Below, in pieces: positions 1 to 8,680 of a DNA stretch of 64,000 nt. The DNA lies in the NCBI GenBank assembly GCA_025548565.1, contig JAJLPB010000021.1, positions 1-64,000 of the forward strand. The letters are read 5' to 3'. Numbering within the stretch: position 1 is the first letter of the stretch; every line of letters begins with the position of its first letter. The notes under the pieces were generated by a model. The model worked only from the letters and a program-made list of their open reading frames with translations. It was not told the origin of the DNA and did not search any database. The translations under genes were made by a program, and so were the position numbers. This stretch comes from Rugamonas sp. A1-17 (lineage in GTDB: Bacteria > Pseudomonadota > Gammaproteobacteria > Burkholderiales > Burkholderiaceae_D).

Positions 1-62
1 TTGATTTGAATCCCTTATTATATGGGAATCTTCACCCAACACCGGATTCCGGGCCCCGCTTA

Positions 63-1118
63 ATGTCTTTATTACAGAATTTAACTTCCGATACATCTTC
101 CGACCCTCGCCTGGAACAGCTGACCGCCTGGCTGGCCACGCTGGGCGTGGTGGACGTCGCCAGCGCCCGCCCGGCCTCGGCCGACGCCAGCTTCCGCCGC
201 TATTTCCGCGTCGATGTGTTGCCTGAACAGCAAGCCGCGCTGGGCGCCACCTTGGTCGTCATGGACGCCCCGCCCGAGCGCGAGAACGTGCTGGCCTTCG
301 TCAAGCTGGACGAAATGCTGGCCCACGCCGGCGTCAGCGTGCCGCGCATCGTCGCCACCGACTACGAGCGCGGCTTCCTGCTGATGTCCGACCTGGGCGT
401 GACCACCTACCTGCAGGTGCTGGACCACGACAACGCCTCGACCATGTACGCCGAGGCGCTGGAGGCGCTGGTCAAGTTCCAGCTGACCAGCCAGCCCGGC
501 GTGCTGCCCGAGTACGACCGCGCCTTCATGCTGCGCGAGATGAGCCTGTTCCCCGAGTGGTACATCGGCAAGCACCTGAACACCACGCTGAGCGACAAGC
601 AGGCCGCCGAGCTGCAGGGCGTGTTCGACGCCATCCTGGCCAACGTCACGGCCCAGCAGCAGGTGTATGTGCACCGCGATTTCCACTCGCGCAACCTGAT
701 GTGGATGGACGCCGGCAATCCCGGCGTGCTGGACTTCCAGGACGCGCTGTACGGCCCGATGACCTACGACCTGGCCTCGCTGCTGCGCGACGCCTACGTG
801 CAATGGGACGAGGAGCTGGTGCTGGACTGGGCGATCCGCTACTGGCAGCACGCCAAGGCGGTCGGCCTGCCGGTCAACCCGGACATCGACGGCTTCTACC
901 AGGACTTCGAATACGCCGGCCTGCAGCGCCACCTGAAGATCCTCGGCCTGTTCTGCCGCCTGAACTACCGCGACGGCAAGGACCAGTACCTGCACGACCT
1001 GCCGACCGTGATGGACTACGTGCGCAAGACCGCCGGCCGCTACAAGGAGCTGCGGCCGCTGGTGCGCCTGCTCGACCAGCTGGAAGACAAGCAGCCGCAA
1101 GTCGGCTACACCTTCTGA
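63..1118 (+). CDS. amgK: N-acetylmuramate/N-acetylglucosamine kinase AmgK
   Basis: This is an aminoglycoside-phosphotransferase-fold sugar kinase that phosphorylates MurNAc (and GlcNAc) at the anomeric position in cell-wall recycling. The kinase signature is visible as HRDFHSRNL (catalytic loop), followed about 20 residues later by DFQDA (metal-binding Asp). The length of 351 aa suits the family. An in-frame TTG at position 6 would add 19 residues, but the ATG at 63 gives the expected N-terminus, so I chose it. murU follows after 10 bases, and the pair forms the MurNAc salvage route described in Pseudomonas that bypasses de novo UDP-MurNAc synthesis. The family call is firm; sugar specificity is inferred from the murU neighbour. 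Confidence 0.93.
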   Translation: MSLLQNLTSDTSSDPRLEQLTAWLATLGVVDVASARPASADASFRRYFRVDVLPEQQAALGATLVVMDAPPERENVLAFVKLDEMLAHAGVSVPRIVATDYERGFLLMSDLGVTTYLQVLDHDNASTMYAEALEALVKFQLTSQPGVLPEYDRAFMLREMSLFPEWYIGKHLNTTLSDKQAAELQGVFDAILANVTAQQQVYVHRDFHSRNLMWMDAGNPGVLDFQDALYGPMTYDLASLLRDAYVQWDEELVLDWAIRYWQHAKAVGLPVNPDIDGFYQDFEYAGLQRHLKILGLFCRLNYRDGKDQYLHDLPTVMDYVRKTAGRYKELRPLVRLLDQLEDKQPQVGYTF

Positions 1119-1128
1119 GGCCGCGCGC

Positions 1129-1863
1129 ATGAAAGCCATGATCTTCGCCGCCGGACGCGGCGAGCGTATGCGTCCGCTGACCGACACCACGCCCAAGCCG
1201 CTGCTCAAGGTGCGCGGCCGGCCGCTGATCGTCTGGCACATCCTCAACCTGGTGCGGGCCGGCATCACCGAGATCGTCATCAACCACGCCCACCTGGGCG
1301 ACCAGATCGAGGCCGCGCTGGGCGACGGCAGCCAGTTCGGCGCCAAGCTGATGTACTCGCGCGAGACCACCGCGCTGGAGACCGCCGGCGGCATCGCCAC
1401 CGCGCGCCACCTGCTGGGCGAGGAGCCGTTCGTGGCGGTGTCGGGCGACATCTACATGCCCTACTTCGACTTCGCCCAGGTCAAGGACGTGTTGCACGAC
1501 AAGGACATGTGGGGCAATCCCTACCCGGCCGACCAGCGCGACATCTGCTGGCTCTACCTGGTGCCCAACCCCGACTTCCACCCCGAGGGCGACTTCGGCC
1601 TGACCATGTACACGCTGAGCAACGAGGGCTCGCCGAAATGGACCTTCGGTAACGTCGGCGTCTACCGGCCCGAAATGTTCGACGGTATCGCGCCGGGCGA
1701 ATACGCCAAGCTTGGCCCGCTGATCCGCGCCTACATCGACAAGAAGCAGGTCGGTGGAGAAGTGTACGAGGGCGAATGGCACAACCTGGGCACGGTGCAG
1801 CAGCTCGACCTGCTCAACGCGCCGCCGGCCACGCGCCTGGCCGCCGCCAGGGGCGTGCAGTGA
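1129..1863 (+). CDS. murU: N-acetylmuramate alpha-1-phosphate uridylyltransferase MurU
   Basis: This nucleotidyltransferase converts MurNAc-1-P and UTP to UDP-MurNAc, the step after AmgK. The N-terminal signature AAGRGERMRPLTD...PKPLL is the nucleotide-binding loop of sugar-phosphate uridylyltransferases, and an Asp in VSGDIYMPYF is a likely metal ligand. The 244-aa length is typical for MurU and shorter than GlmU or RmlA, which carry extra domains. The stop codon overlaps the next start (TGATG), so translation is probably coupled to pepP. Related mannose-1-P guanylyltransferase-like proteins are the alternative, but adjacency to amgK decides for MurU. Confidence 0.92.
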   Translation: MKAMIFAAGRGERMRPLTDTTPKPLLKVRGRPLIVWHILNLVRAGITEIVINHAHLGDQIEAALGDGSQFGAKLMYSRETTALETAGGIATARHLLGEEPFVAVSGDIYMPYFDFAQVKDVLHDKDMWGNPYPADQRDICWLYLVPNPDFHPEGDFGLTMYTLSNEGSPKWTFGNVGVYRPEMFDGIAPGEYAKLGPLIRAYIDKKQVGGEVYEGEWHNLGTVQQLDLLNAPPATRLAAARGVQ

Positions 1864-3188
1864 TGCAGCGCTACGCCGCCCGCCGCGCGCGCCTGCTGGC
1901 GCACATGCCGCCCGGCGCGGTGGCGGTGCTGCCGACCGCGCCCGAAGTGGCCCGCAACAGCGACAGCGAATACCTGTACCGCCACGACAGCTACTTCTAC
2001 TACCTGACCGGCTTCGGCGAGCCGGAAAGCGTGGTGGTGCTGGTGGCCGCGCGCGGCGATGCGCCGGCGCGTTCCATCCTGTTCTGCCGGCAGAAGAACG
2101 TCGAGCGCGAGATCTGGGACGGCTTCCGCCACGGCCCGGACGGCGCGCGCGTGGCCTTCGGCTTCGACGATGCCCACCCGATCGAGGACCTCGACGGCGA
2201 GATCGTCAAGCTGCTGGCCGACGCGCCGGCGCTGTACTACGCGCTGGGCAGCGCGTTGGACGCGCGGGTGCGCCAGTGGCTGTCCAGCGTCAAGGGCATG
2301 GCGCGCACCGGCGTCGGCGCGCCGGCCAGCGCGGTCGACCTGCTGCCGCTGCTCGACGAGATGCGCCTGTTCAAGGACGACGCCGAACAGGCCACCATGC
2401 TGCGCGCCGCCACCATTTCGTCGCAGGCGCACGCGCGGGCGATGCGGGCGTCGCGGCCCGGCATGTACGAATACGAAATCGAGGCCGAACTGCTGTACGA
2501 ATTCCGCCGCAACGGCGCGCAGGCGCCGGCCTACAACTCCATCGTCGCCGCCGGCGCCAACGCGTGCGTGCTGCACTACAGCGCCAACAACGCGCAAAGC
2601 CGCGACGGCGACCTGATACTGATCGACGCCGGCTGCGAGCTCGATGGCTACGCCTCCGACATCACCCGCAGCTATCCGGTCAACGGCCGTTTCAGCGCGC
2701 CGCAGCGGCGGCTGTATGAACTGGTGCTGGCCGCGCAATCTGCCGCGCTGCAGGCCATCGCCCCCGGCCAGCTCTACTCCGGCGTGCACGAGGCGGCGGT
2801 GCGGGTGCTGGCGCAGGGCATGCTGGATCTGGGCCTGCTCAAGCAGGACATCCACGGCAGCGTGGCCGACATCATCGCCAACAAGCGCTACCTGCAGTTC
2901 TACATGCACGGCACGGGACACTGGCTGGGCATGGACGTGCACGACGTCGGCCAGTACCGCGACACGGCGGCCGACGGCAAGCCGTCGCGCGCGCTGCAGG
3001 CTGGCATGGTGCTGACGGTGGAGCCAGGTATCTATGTGCGTCCGGCCGAAGGCGTGCCGGAGGAATACTGGAACATCGGCATCCGCATTGAGGACGATGT
3101 GCTGGTCACGCCCGGCGGCCACACGATACTGAGCGCCGCCGCGCCGAAGACGGTCGCCGAGATCGAACAACTGATGCAGTCTCCATGA
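1863..3188 (+). CDS. pepP: Xaa-Pro aminopeptidase (aminopeptidase P)
   Basis: This is a cytoplasmic M24B metallopeptidase that removes N-terminal residues preceding proline. The N-terminal domain begins with the YAARRARLLAHMP segment typical of the family. The C-terminal pita-bread domain shows the dimetal ligands in LILIDAGCELDGYASDITRSYP, in HGTGHWLGMDVHD and in VLTVEPGIY with a later Glu. At 441 aa it equals E. coli PepP. I chose the ATG at 1863 because it overlaps the murU stop and gives the standard N-terminus; a longer frame upstream is antisense-free but non-homologous. It overlaps ubiH by four bases, and the pepP-ubiH pairing is also seen in E. coli. Confidence 0.95.
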   Translation: MQRYAARRARLLAHMPPGAVAVLPTAPEVARNSDSEYLYRHDSYFYYLTGFGEPESVVVLVAARGDAPARSILFCRQKNVEREIWDGFRHGPDGARVAFGFDDAHPIEDLDGEIVKLLADAPALYYALGSALDARVRQWLSSVKGMARTGVGAPASAVDLLPLLDEMRLFKDDAEQATMLRAATISSQAHARAMRASRPGMYEYEIEAELLYEFRRNGAQAPAYNSIVAAGANACVLHYSANNAQSRDGDLILIDAGCELDGYASDITRSYPVNGRFSAPQRRLYELVLAAQSAALQAIAPGQLYSGVHEAAVRVLAQGMLDLGLLKQDIHGSVADIIANKRYLQFYMHGTGHWLGMDVHDVGQYRDTAADGKPSRALQAGMVLTVEPGIYVRPAEGVPEEYWNIGIRIEDDVLVTPGGHTILSAAAPKTVAEIEQLMQSP

Positions 3189-4363
3189 ACACACTCAATC
3201 AAGCAGCACCCGCGCACGAAGGCATGACCCACGGCGACGCTCCATCCTACGACATCGCCATCTGCGGCGCCGGCCCGGCCGGCATGGCGCTGGCAGCGCT
3301 GCTGGCCCGGCGCGGCACGCCGGCGCAGCGCATCGCCCTGATCGACGCCAAGACGCTGGAGCAAGCCAGCAACGATCCGCGCTCAATCGCGCTGTCGTGG
3401 GGCAGCCGTCAGATACTGGAGGAAATCGGTGCGTGGCCGGCCGCCGCCACGGCGATCCACCAGATCCACGTGTCGCGTCGCGGCCAGTTCGGCCGCAGCC
3501 TGATCGACCGCGAAGAGCACAAACTGCCGGCGCTAGGCTATGTACTGCGCTACGGCGATCTGGTGACGGCGCTGGGCGCGGTCTGCCAGCGCGCCGGCAT
3601 CGCCACGCTGCGCCCGGCCCGCGTTGAAGCCATCGCCGAAAACGCCGACGCGGTCGAGCTGACCATCGCCGGCGCGGCCGCCATCACGGCCGCCATCGTC
3701 GTGCAGGCCGAAGGCGGCTTGTTCAGCGATCAGGAAAGCAAGGCCCAGCACCGCGATTACCAGCAGACCGCGATCATCGCGCAAGTGCGCACCAGCCGCC
3801 CGATCGCGCATCGCGCCTACGAACGCTTCACCGAACAAGGCCCGCTGGCCCTGCTGCCGCAAGGCGAAGAGTATTCGCTGGTCTGGTGCGCGCGGCCCGA
3901 AACCGCCGCCCGCCTGCAGGCGCTGGACGACGCGGCCTTCCTCGCCGAGCTGGGCGCCGCATTCGGCGAGCGGCTCGGCACGTTCACGCGCTCGTCGCCG
4001 CGGCTGGCATTCCCCTTGGGCCTGAACGCCGATCCGCGCAGCACCGCGCGCACGGTCGCCATCGGCAACGCCGCGCAAACGCTGCATCCGGTGGCGGGAC
4101 AGGGCCTGAACCTCGGCCTGCGCGACGTCGCCGTGCTGGCGCGCCTGCTGGCGCAAGGCGCGAATCCGACCATGCTGGTGCAATTCACCGAACTGCGCCG
4201 CCAGGACCGCAACACCACCGTGCGCCTGACCGACACCATGGCCCGCATCTTCGCCAACGACTCGCCGGCGCAAGCGCTGCTGGGCCTGTCGCTGGCCGCG
4301 ATCGACATGGTCGGCCCCGCGCGCGGCATGCTGGCCGAACTGATGATGTACGGCCGGCGTTGA
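3185..4363 (+). CDS. ubiH: UbiH/VisC-family FAD-dependent ubiquinone-biosynthesis hydroxylase
   Basis: This is a flavoprotein monooxygenase of aerobic ubiquinone synthesis that hydroxylates the polyprenyl-phenol ring. It carries the FAD-binding GAGPAGMALAALLARRG near the N-terminus, the DPRSIALSWGSRQIL segment typical of UbiH, and the second FAD motif IGNAAQTLHPVAGQGLNLGLRD. The GNAAQ form, rather than GDAAH, is also that of E. coli UbiH. Length is 392 aa. The start ATG overlaps the pepP stop (ATGA). Paralogues UbiF, UbiI and UbiM share this fold, so the ring position attacked is less certain than the family. A large palindrome lies immediately downstream. Confidence 0.88.
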   Translation: MNTLNQAAPAHEGMTHGDAPSYDIAICGAGPAGMALAALLARRGTPAQRIALIDAKTLEQASNDPRSIALSWGSRQILEEIGAWPAAATAIHQIHVSRRGQFGRSLIDREEHKLPALGYVLRYGDLVTALGAVCQRAGIATLRPARVEAIAENADAVELTIAGAAAITAAIVVQAEGGLFSDQESKAQHRDYQQTAIIAQVRTSRPIAHRAYERFTEQGPLALLPQGEEYSLVWCARPETAARLQALDDAAFLAELGAAFGERLGTFTRSSPRLAFPLGLNADPRSTARTVAIGNAAQTLHPVAGQGLNLGLRDVAVLARLLAQGANPTMLVQFTELRRQDRNTTVRLTDTMARIFANDSPAQALLGLSLAAIDMVGPARGMLAELMMYGRR

Positions 4364-4375
4364 CCTGAGAATACA

Positions 4376-4564
4376 CACAGGGGGTACCTTGCGCGCCTCC
4401 TTGGGGGAACCACGCTATTTCCGCCCTCTCGTTCCCATTCGTTTTCTCTATTTTCCTCTGTAATTCGCAGACGGCCGAGCGCAGAGACGAATCAAGAAAA
4501 ATAGAAGGGAATAGAGAGCCGGAATAGTATCGTTCCCAGAAGGGCCGTGCAGATACCCCCCATA
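4376..4564. repeat. ~190-bp imperfect palindrome between convergent genes (MITE-like)
   Basis: Nearly the whole gap between ubiH and the convergent SDR gene folds on itself. Reading in from the left, GGGGGTACCTTGCGCG, GGGAAC, CTATTTCCG, CTCTC, TTCCC and TCTATTTTCCTCTG recur in the same order on the complementary strand of the right half (GGGGGGTATCTGCACG, GGGAAC, CTATTCCG, CTCTCT, TTCCC, TCTATTTTTC, CTCTG). The right arm has one ~8-base gap. The centre is near 4471. There is no reading frame inside. It could be a miniature inverted-repeat element or a shared terminator; the imperfect, decayed arms favour an old mobile repeat. Confidence 0.75.
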
Positions 4565-4589
4565 CATATACCCCTGCGCGGATTCAGGC

Positions 4590-5354
4590 TCAGGTGCGCG
4601 TGATCGAAGCGCCGCCATCGACCAGCGACGCGGTGCCGGTGACGAAGGACGAATCGTCCGAAGCCAGGTACAGCACCGAGCGCGCCAGCTCCTCCGGCTG
4701 GGCCACGCGCTTCAGCGCATGCAGGTTGGTAACAAAGGAAGCCGCTTCCGGCGTATCGTTCATATCGCGATACATCGCCGTATCGACCGCGCCCGGCAGC
4801 ACCGAATTCACCCGCACGCCCTGCGCGCCGTACTCCGAAGCCAGCGCCTGCGTCAGGCCGATCAGGCCCGCCTTGCTGGCCGCATAAGCCGCCACACCGG
4901 GGAAGGCAAAGCTGTAGCCGACGAAGGTCGAAGTGAAGATCACCGAACCGCCGCCATGCTTGATCATTTGAGGAATCTGATGCTTCGCGCCGAGGAAGGC
5001 GCTGGTCAGGTTGGCCGCGATGGTCTCGTTCCAGCCTTGCTCCGACACGCCGGTGGACTCGCCCATCTCGCCCAGCGTACCGGCGTTGTTGTAGGCGATA
5101 TCCAGCCGCCCGAACGCCTCGACGGCGGCGGCGACCAGTTGTGCATTGAACGATTCGGAAGTGACGTCGCCGGCCAGCGCGATGGCGGTGCCGCCGCCGG
5201 CGGCGATTTCCGCCACCAGCGACTCCAGCTCGGGCAGCCGGCGCGCGGCGACCACGACCCGCGCACCTTCAGCGGCAAACAGTTTGGCGGTGGCGCGGCC
5301 GATGCCCGACGATGCGCCGGTAACGATGGCGACTTTGTTTTGTAAGCGATTCAT
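4590..5354 (-). CDS. SDR-family NAD(P)-dependent oxidoreductase
   Basis: This is a classical short-chain dehydrogenase/reductase of 254 aa, probably cytoplasmic. It shows the cofactor glycine motif TGASSGIG (residues 12-19), the NNAG motif (89-92), and the catalytic S142, Y157 and K161 (YAASK). The C-terminal VTGTASLVDGGASITRT is standard for the family. Arg residues after beta2 (ARR) suggest NADP(H) preference, which is inference. The substrate cannot be read from sequence. It is a single gene; the pntB stop lies about 100 bases upstream of its start on the same strand, so it may have its own promoter in the 5355-5458 gap. Confidence 0.9.
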   Translation of the reverse strand: MNRLQNKVAIVTGASSGIGRATAKLFAAEGARVVVAARRLPELESLVAEIAAGGGTAIALAGDVTSESFNAQLVAAAVEAFGRLDIAYNNAGTLGEMGESTGVSEQGWNETIAANLTSAFLGAKHQIPQMIKHGGGSVIFTSTFVGYSFAFPGVAAYAASKAGLIGLTQALASEYGAQGVRVNSVLPGAVDTAMYRDMNDTPEAASFVTNLHALKRVAQPEELARSVLYLASDDSSFVTGTASLVDGGASITRT

Positions 5355-5458
5355 GGTGAATCTCCTTGAGGTGGGTTGATGCAGCCATCGTAGGCCCCAT
5401 CAATCCCACCATCAATCGGCTAAAAGCCAATGAACCGTTCACAAAAGATGAATCAAGC

Positions 5459-6937
5459 TTACTCCACAGCCTTGACCATGTCCTCGATGACCTTCTTCGC
5501 GTCACCGAACACCATCATCGTATTAGCCTGATAGAATAGCTCATTATCCAGCCCCGCATAACCGGAAGCCATCGAACGCTTGTTGACGATGATGCTCTTG
5601 GCCTTGTACGCCTCCAGGATCGGCATGCCGGCGATCGGCGACTTCGGATCCTTGGCGGCTGGGTTGACCACGTCGTTGGCGCCCAGGATCAGCACCACGT
5701 CGGTCTGGCCGAATTCGCCGTTGATATCCTCCATCTCGAACACCTGGTCGTACGGCACCTCGGCCTCCGCCAGCAGCACGTTCATGTGGCCCGGCATGCG
5801 GCCCGCCACCGGGTGGATCGCATACTTCACGGTCACGCCCTTGTGGGTCAGCTTCTCGACCAGCTCCTTGAGCGAATGCTGCGCGCGCGCCACCGCCAGG
5901 CCGTAGCCCGGCACGATAATCACGCTTTCCGCGTTGGCCATGATGAACGATGCATCGTCGGCCGAGCCGGATTTGACCGGCCGCTGTTCCTTCGCGCCGC
6001 CCGCGGCCGCCTCCGCAGGCGCGCCGCCGAAGCCGCCCAGGATCACATTGAAGAACGAACGGTTCATCGCCTTGCACATGATGTACGACAGGATCGCGCC
6101 GGACGAGCCGACCAGCGAACCGGCGATGATCAGCATCGCGTTATTCAGCGAGAAGCCAATGCCCGCCGCCGCCCAGCCGGAGTAGGAGTTCAGCATCGAC
6201 ACCACCACCGGCATGTCGGCGCCGCCGATCGGGATGATGATCAACACGCCCAGCACGAAGGCGATCGCGGTCATGACCAGGAACGGCAGCCATGCCGGCT
6301 CGGTGCCGCCGGCGAAGCAGAACGCCAGTCCCAGGCCCACCATGACGATGGCCAGGATCAGGTTCAGCATGTGCTGGCCGGCGAAGCTGACCGGCGCGCC
6401 CTGGAACAAGCGGAACTTGTATTTGCCCGACAGCTTGCCGAAGGCGATCACCGAACCGGAGAACGTGATCGCGCCGACGAAGGTACCGATGAACAGCTCG
6501 ATGCGATTTCCGAACGGCAGCGCCTCGCCCACGGCGGCGATGCCGAAGGCGTGCGGCTCCGACACGGCAGCCACCGCGATGCACACGGCGGCCAAACCGA
6601 TCAGCGAGTGCATCGCCGCCACCAGTTCCGGCATCTTGGTCATCTCGACCTTCTTGGCCAGCACCGCGCCGATGCCGCCGCCGACGATCACGCCCAGCGC
6701 CACCAGCCCCAGGCCCATGCCGCCTGACGCGCCGGCGGTCGCCGCCGCCGTGGCTTCCGCCTTCAGCTTGAGGATCAGCGCGATGGTGGTCACGGCGGCA
6801 ATCGCCATGCCCGACATGCCGAACGCATTACCGGTGCGCGCCGTGGCCGGCGACGACAACCCTTTCAACGCCTGGATGAAGCACACCGATGCGATCAGGT
6901 ACATCATCGTCACCAGGTTCATGGAGATGAAATTCAT
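5459..6937 (-). CDS. pntB: NAD(P) transhydrogenase subunit beta
   Basis: This is the membrane and NADP(H)-binding subunit of the proton-translocating transhydrogenase, which uses the proton gradient to reduce NADP+ with NADH. About nine hydrophobic helices fill the first ~290 residues. The soluble C-terminal domain III carries IIVPGYGLAVARAQH, HPVAGRMPGHMNVLLAEA and VVLILGANDVVNPAA, which are hallmark NADP-binding loops. Length is 492 aa. Its start overlaps the pntAB stop (ATGA), consistent with translational coupling in a three-gene operon. Confidence 0.97.
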   Translation of the reverse strand: MNFISMNLVTMMYLIASVCFIQALKGLSSPATARTGNAFGMSGMAIAAVTTIALILKLKAEATAAATAGASGGMGLGLVALGVIVGGGIGAVLAKKVEMTKMPELVAAMHSLIGLAAVCIAVAAVSEPHAFGIAAVGEALPFGNRIELFIGTFVGAITFSGSVIAFGKLSGKYKFRLFQGAPVSFAGQHMLNLILAIVMVGLGLAFCFAGGTEPAWLPFLVMTAIAFVLGVLIIIPIGGADMPVVVSMLNSYSGWAAAGIGFSLNNAMLIIAGSLVGSSGAILSYIMCKAMNRSFFNVILGGFGGAPAEAAAGGAKEQRPVKSGSADDASFIMANAESVIIVPGYGLAVARAQHSLKELVEKLTHKGVTVKYAIHPVAGRMPGHMNVLLAEAEVPYDQVFEMEDINGEFGQTDVVLILGANDVVNPAAKDPKSPIAGMPILEAYKAKSIIVNKRSMASGYAGLDNELFYQANTMMVFGDAKKVIEDMVKAVE

Positions 6938-7248
6938 GCGTGATCTCCCTTCTTGGCTTTAGGCTCTTTTTTCTTGAACATCTCCAGCATGCGCTGCGTG
7001 ACCAGGAACCCGCCGAACACATTGACGGCGGCCAGCGCCACCGCGACGGTGCCGGCGACCTGGCCGATGACGCCCTCGGTCAGCGAGGCCGCCAGCATGG
7101 CGCCGACGATGATGATCGCCGAGACGGCGTTGGTGACCGCCATCAGCGGCGTATGCAGCGCCGGCGTCACGGTCCAGACCACGTGGTAGCCGACATAAAT
7201 GGCGAGCACGAAGATGATCAGATTGATGATGGTGTGGCTGACTTCCAT
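6934..7248 (-). CDS. pntAB: NAD(P) transhydrogenase subunit alpha, membrane part (PntA2)
   Basis: This 104-aa protein corresponds to the C-terminal membrane segment of the single-chain E. coli PntA. It has about three hydrophobic helices and the conserved TPLMAVTNAVSAIIIVGA segment. It lies between pntAA and pntB. In many alpha- and betaproteobacteria the alpha subunit is naturally split into a soluble NAD-binding chain and this small membrane chain, so the split is not a frameshift. The C-terminal Lys-rich tail (KKKEPKAKKGDHA) is probably cytoplasmic. Confidence 0.95.
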   Translation of the reverse strand: MEVSHTIINLIIFVLAIYVGYHVVWTVTPALHTPLMAVTNAVSAIIIVGAMLAASLTEGVIGQVAGTVAVALAAVNVFGGFLVTQRMLEMFKKKEPKAKKGDHA

Positions 7249-7262
7249 GATTGTCTCCCCTA

Positions 7263-8375
7263 TTATTTTCTAAGCAGCTCGCCGCCGGTGCACAGCAGCG
7301 TGGCCTTGATGATTTCGTCTTCGCGATCGATCACCAACTTGTCTTCCTTGTCGATGATCAGCTTGAGGAAGTCCAGCACGTTGCGCGCGTACAGCGCCGA
7401 CGCGTCGGCCGCCACCAGCGTCGCCAGGTCCGGCTCGCCGACGATGTGCACGCCGTGCTTGACCACCGTCTTGTTGAGCTCAGACAGCGGGCAGTTGCCG
7501 CCCTGCGACACGGCCAGGTCGACGATCACCGAGCCCGGCTTCATGGCCTTGACGGTCTCCTCGGAGATCAGCACCGGCGCCGGCCGGCCCGGGATCAGCG
7601 CGGTGGTGATGATGATGTCGGCCAGCTTGGCGCGTTCATGCACCAGCTCCGCCTGGCGGCGCATCCAGTCCGCCGGCATCGGCCGCGCGTAGCCGCCCAC
7701 GCCCTGGGCGATTTCCTTCTCCTCGTCGGTCAGGAAGGGCACGTCGATGAACTTGGCGCCCAGCGACTCCACCTGCTCCTTGACCGGCGGGCGCACGTCG
7801 GACGCCTCGATCACCGCGCCCAGCCGCTTGGCCGTGGCGATCGCCTGCAGCCCGGCCACGCCCACGCCCATGATCAGCACCCGCGCCGCCTTGACCGTGC
7901 CGGCCGCCGTCATCAGCATCGGCATGAAGCGCTGGTAGGTGTTGGCCGCCACCATCACCGCCTTGTAGCCGGCGATGTTGGCCTGCGACGACAGCACGTC
8001 CATCGACTGCGCGCGCGTGATGCGCGGCACCGCCTCCAGCGCGAAGGCCTGCAGGCCGGCCGCCGCCATCGCCGCGTTGTTGTCGGCGTCGAAGGGATTC
8101 AACATGCCGATCACCACCGTGCCGGCCGGGATCAGCGCGCGTTCCTCCGCGTTGGGGGCACGCACTTTCAACACCACCTCCGCGGCGAAGGCTTCCGCCG
8201 CGCCGACGATCCGCGCCCCGGCGGCCACGTAGGCCTCGTCGGTGACCGAGGCCGAAAGTCCGGCGCCGGCCTGCACGATCACTTGATGCTTGGCTGCGAG
8301 TTTCTTGACTGTCTCGGGCGTTGCCGCCACCCGGGTTTCTCCCGGCCGCGTCTCGGCCGGTATGCCTACTCTCAT
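7263..8375 (-). CDS. pntAA: NAD(P) transhydrogenase subunit alpha, NAD-binding part (PntA1)
   Basis: This is the soluble domain I of transhydrogenase, 370 aa, which binds NAD(H). The N-terminal RVGIPAETRPGETRVAATPETV is the alanine dehydrogenase/PntA signature, and the Rossmann loop is IMGVGVAGLQAIATAKRLGA. It is the first gene of the pntAA-pntAB-pntB operon; 14 bases separate it from pntAB. Its ATG faces the AT-rich 8376-8680 gap, which must hold the operon promoter and that of the divergent nudJ. Split alpha subunits of this type are known from Rhodospirillum. Confidence 0.96.
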   Translation of the reverse strand: MRVGIPAETRPGETRVAATPETVKKLAAKHQVIVQAGAGLSASVTDEAYVAAGARIVGAAEAFAAEVVLKVRAPNAEERALIPAGTVVIGMLNPFDADNNAAMAAAGLQAFALEAVPRITRAQSMDVLSSQANIAGYKAVMVAANTYQRFMPMLMTAAGTVKAARVLIMGVGVAGLQAIATAKRLGAVIEASDVRPPVKEQVESLGAKFIDVPFLTDEEKEIAQGVGGYARPMPADWMRRQAELVHERAKLADIIITTALIPGRPAPVLISEETVKAMKPGSVIVDLAVSQGGNCPLSELNKTVVKHGVHIVGEPDLATLVAADASALYARNVLDFLKLIIDKEDKLVIDREDEIIKATLLCTGGELLRK

Positions 8376-8680
8376 GGTGCCTCCAAATGATTAATAAACT
8401 GACTAGAATCTAACACGGAATGCCGGGACAGCAACGCCCCTCGTTGGCCCCATCATACTTAATATATATTTATCAATAAATAGCGCATTTATCACATCAT
8501 TTATTACTATTTATCACGAATTGCAGTTAAAACAGTGAATTTTTCGCAAGGCAGCCAGTCAAACACGGATTAACACAACAAACCTTGCGAAATTTCAATA
8601 CGAACCCACCTTTCCGTGCAGGCGGGTTCAAACCAAACGCCCGGAACAGGCTAAAATGTCGGCTCTTTCAAGGATGACTC
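8376..8680. promoter_or_regulatory. AT-rich divergent promoter region, pnt / nudJ
   Basis: This 305-base gap between divergent pntAA and nudJ contains no credible reading frame. Bases 8455-8530 are strikingly AT-rich for this genome (runs such as TAATATATATTTATCAATAAATA and ATTTATTACTATTTATCAC). They probably carry UP-element or promoter sequences. I cannot assign a specific -35/-10 pair or a regulator. Confidence 0.4.

Noticed and set aside
6..62. N-terminal extension of amgK from a TTG at position 6
   Set aside because: The added residues do not look like an AmgK N-terminus, and the ATG at 63 gives the expected length.
6934..8375. Split transhydrogenase alpha subunit as a frameshift
   Set aside because: Both parts have their own starts, stops and spacing, and the two-piece alpha subunit is normal in many proteobacteria.
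8376..8680. Riboswitch or small RNA in the pnt/nudJ gap
   Set aside because: No recognisable conserved riboswitch core or sRNA terminator; only an AT-rich promoter-like region.
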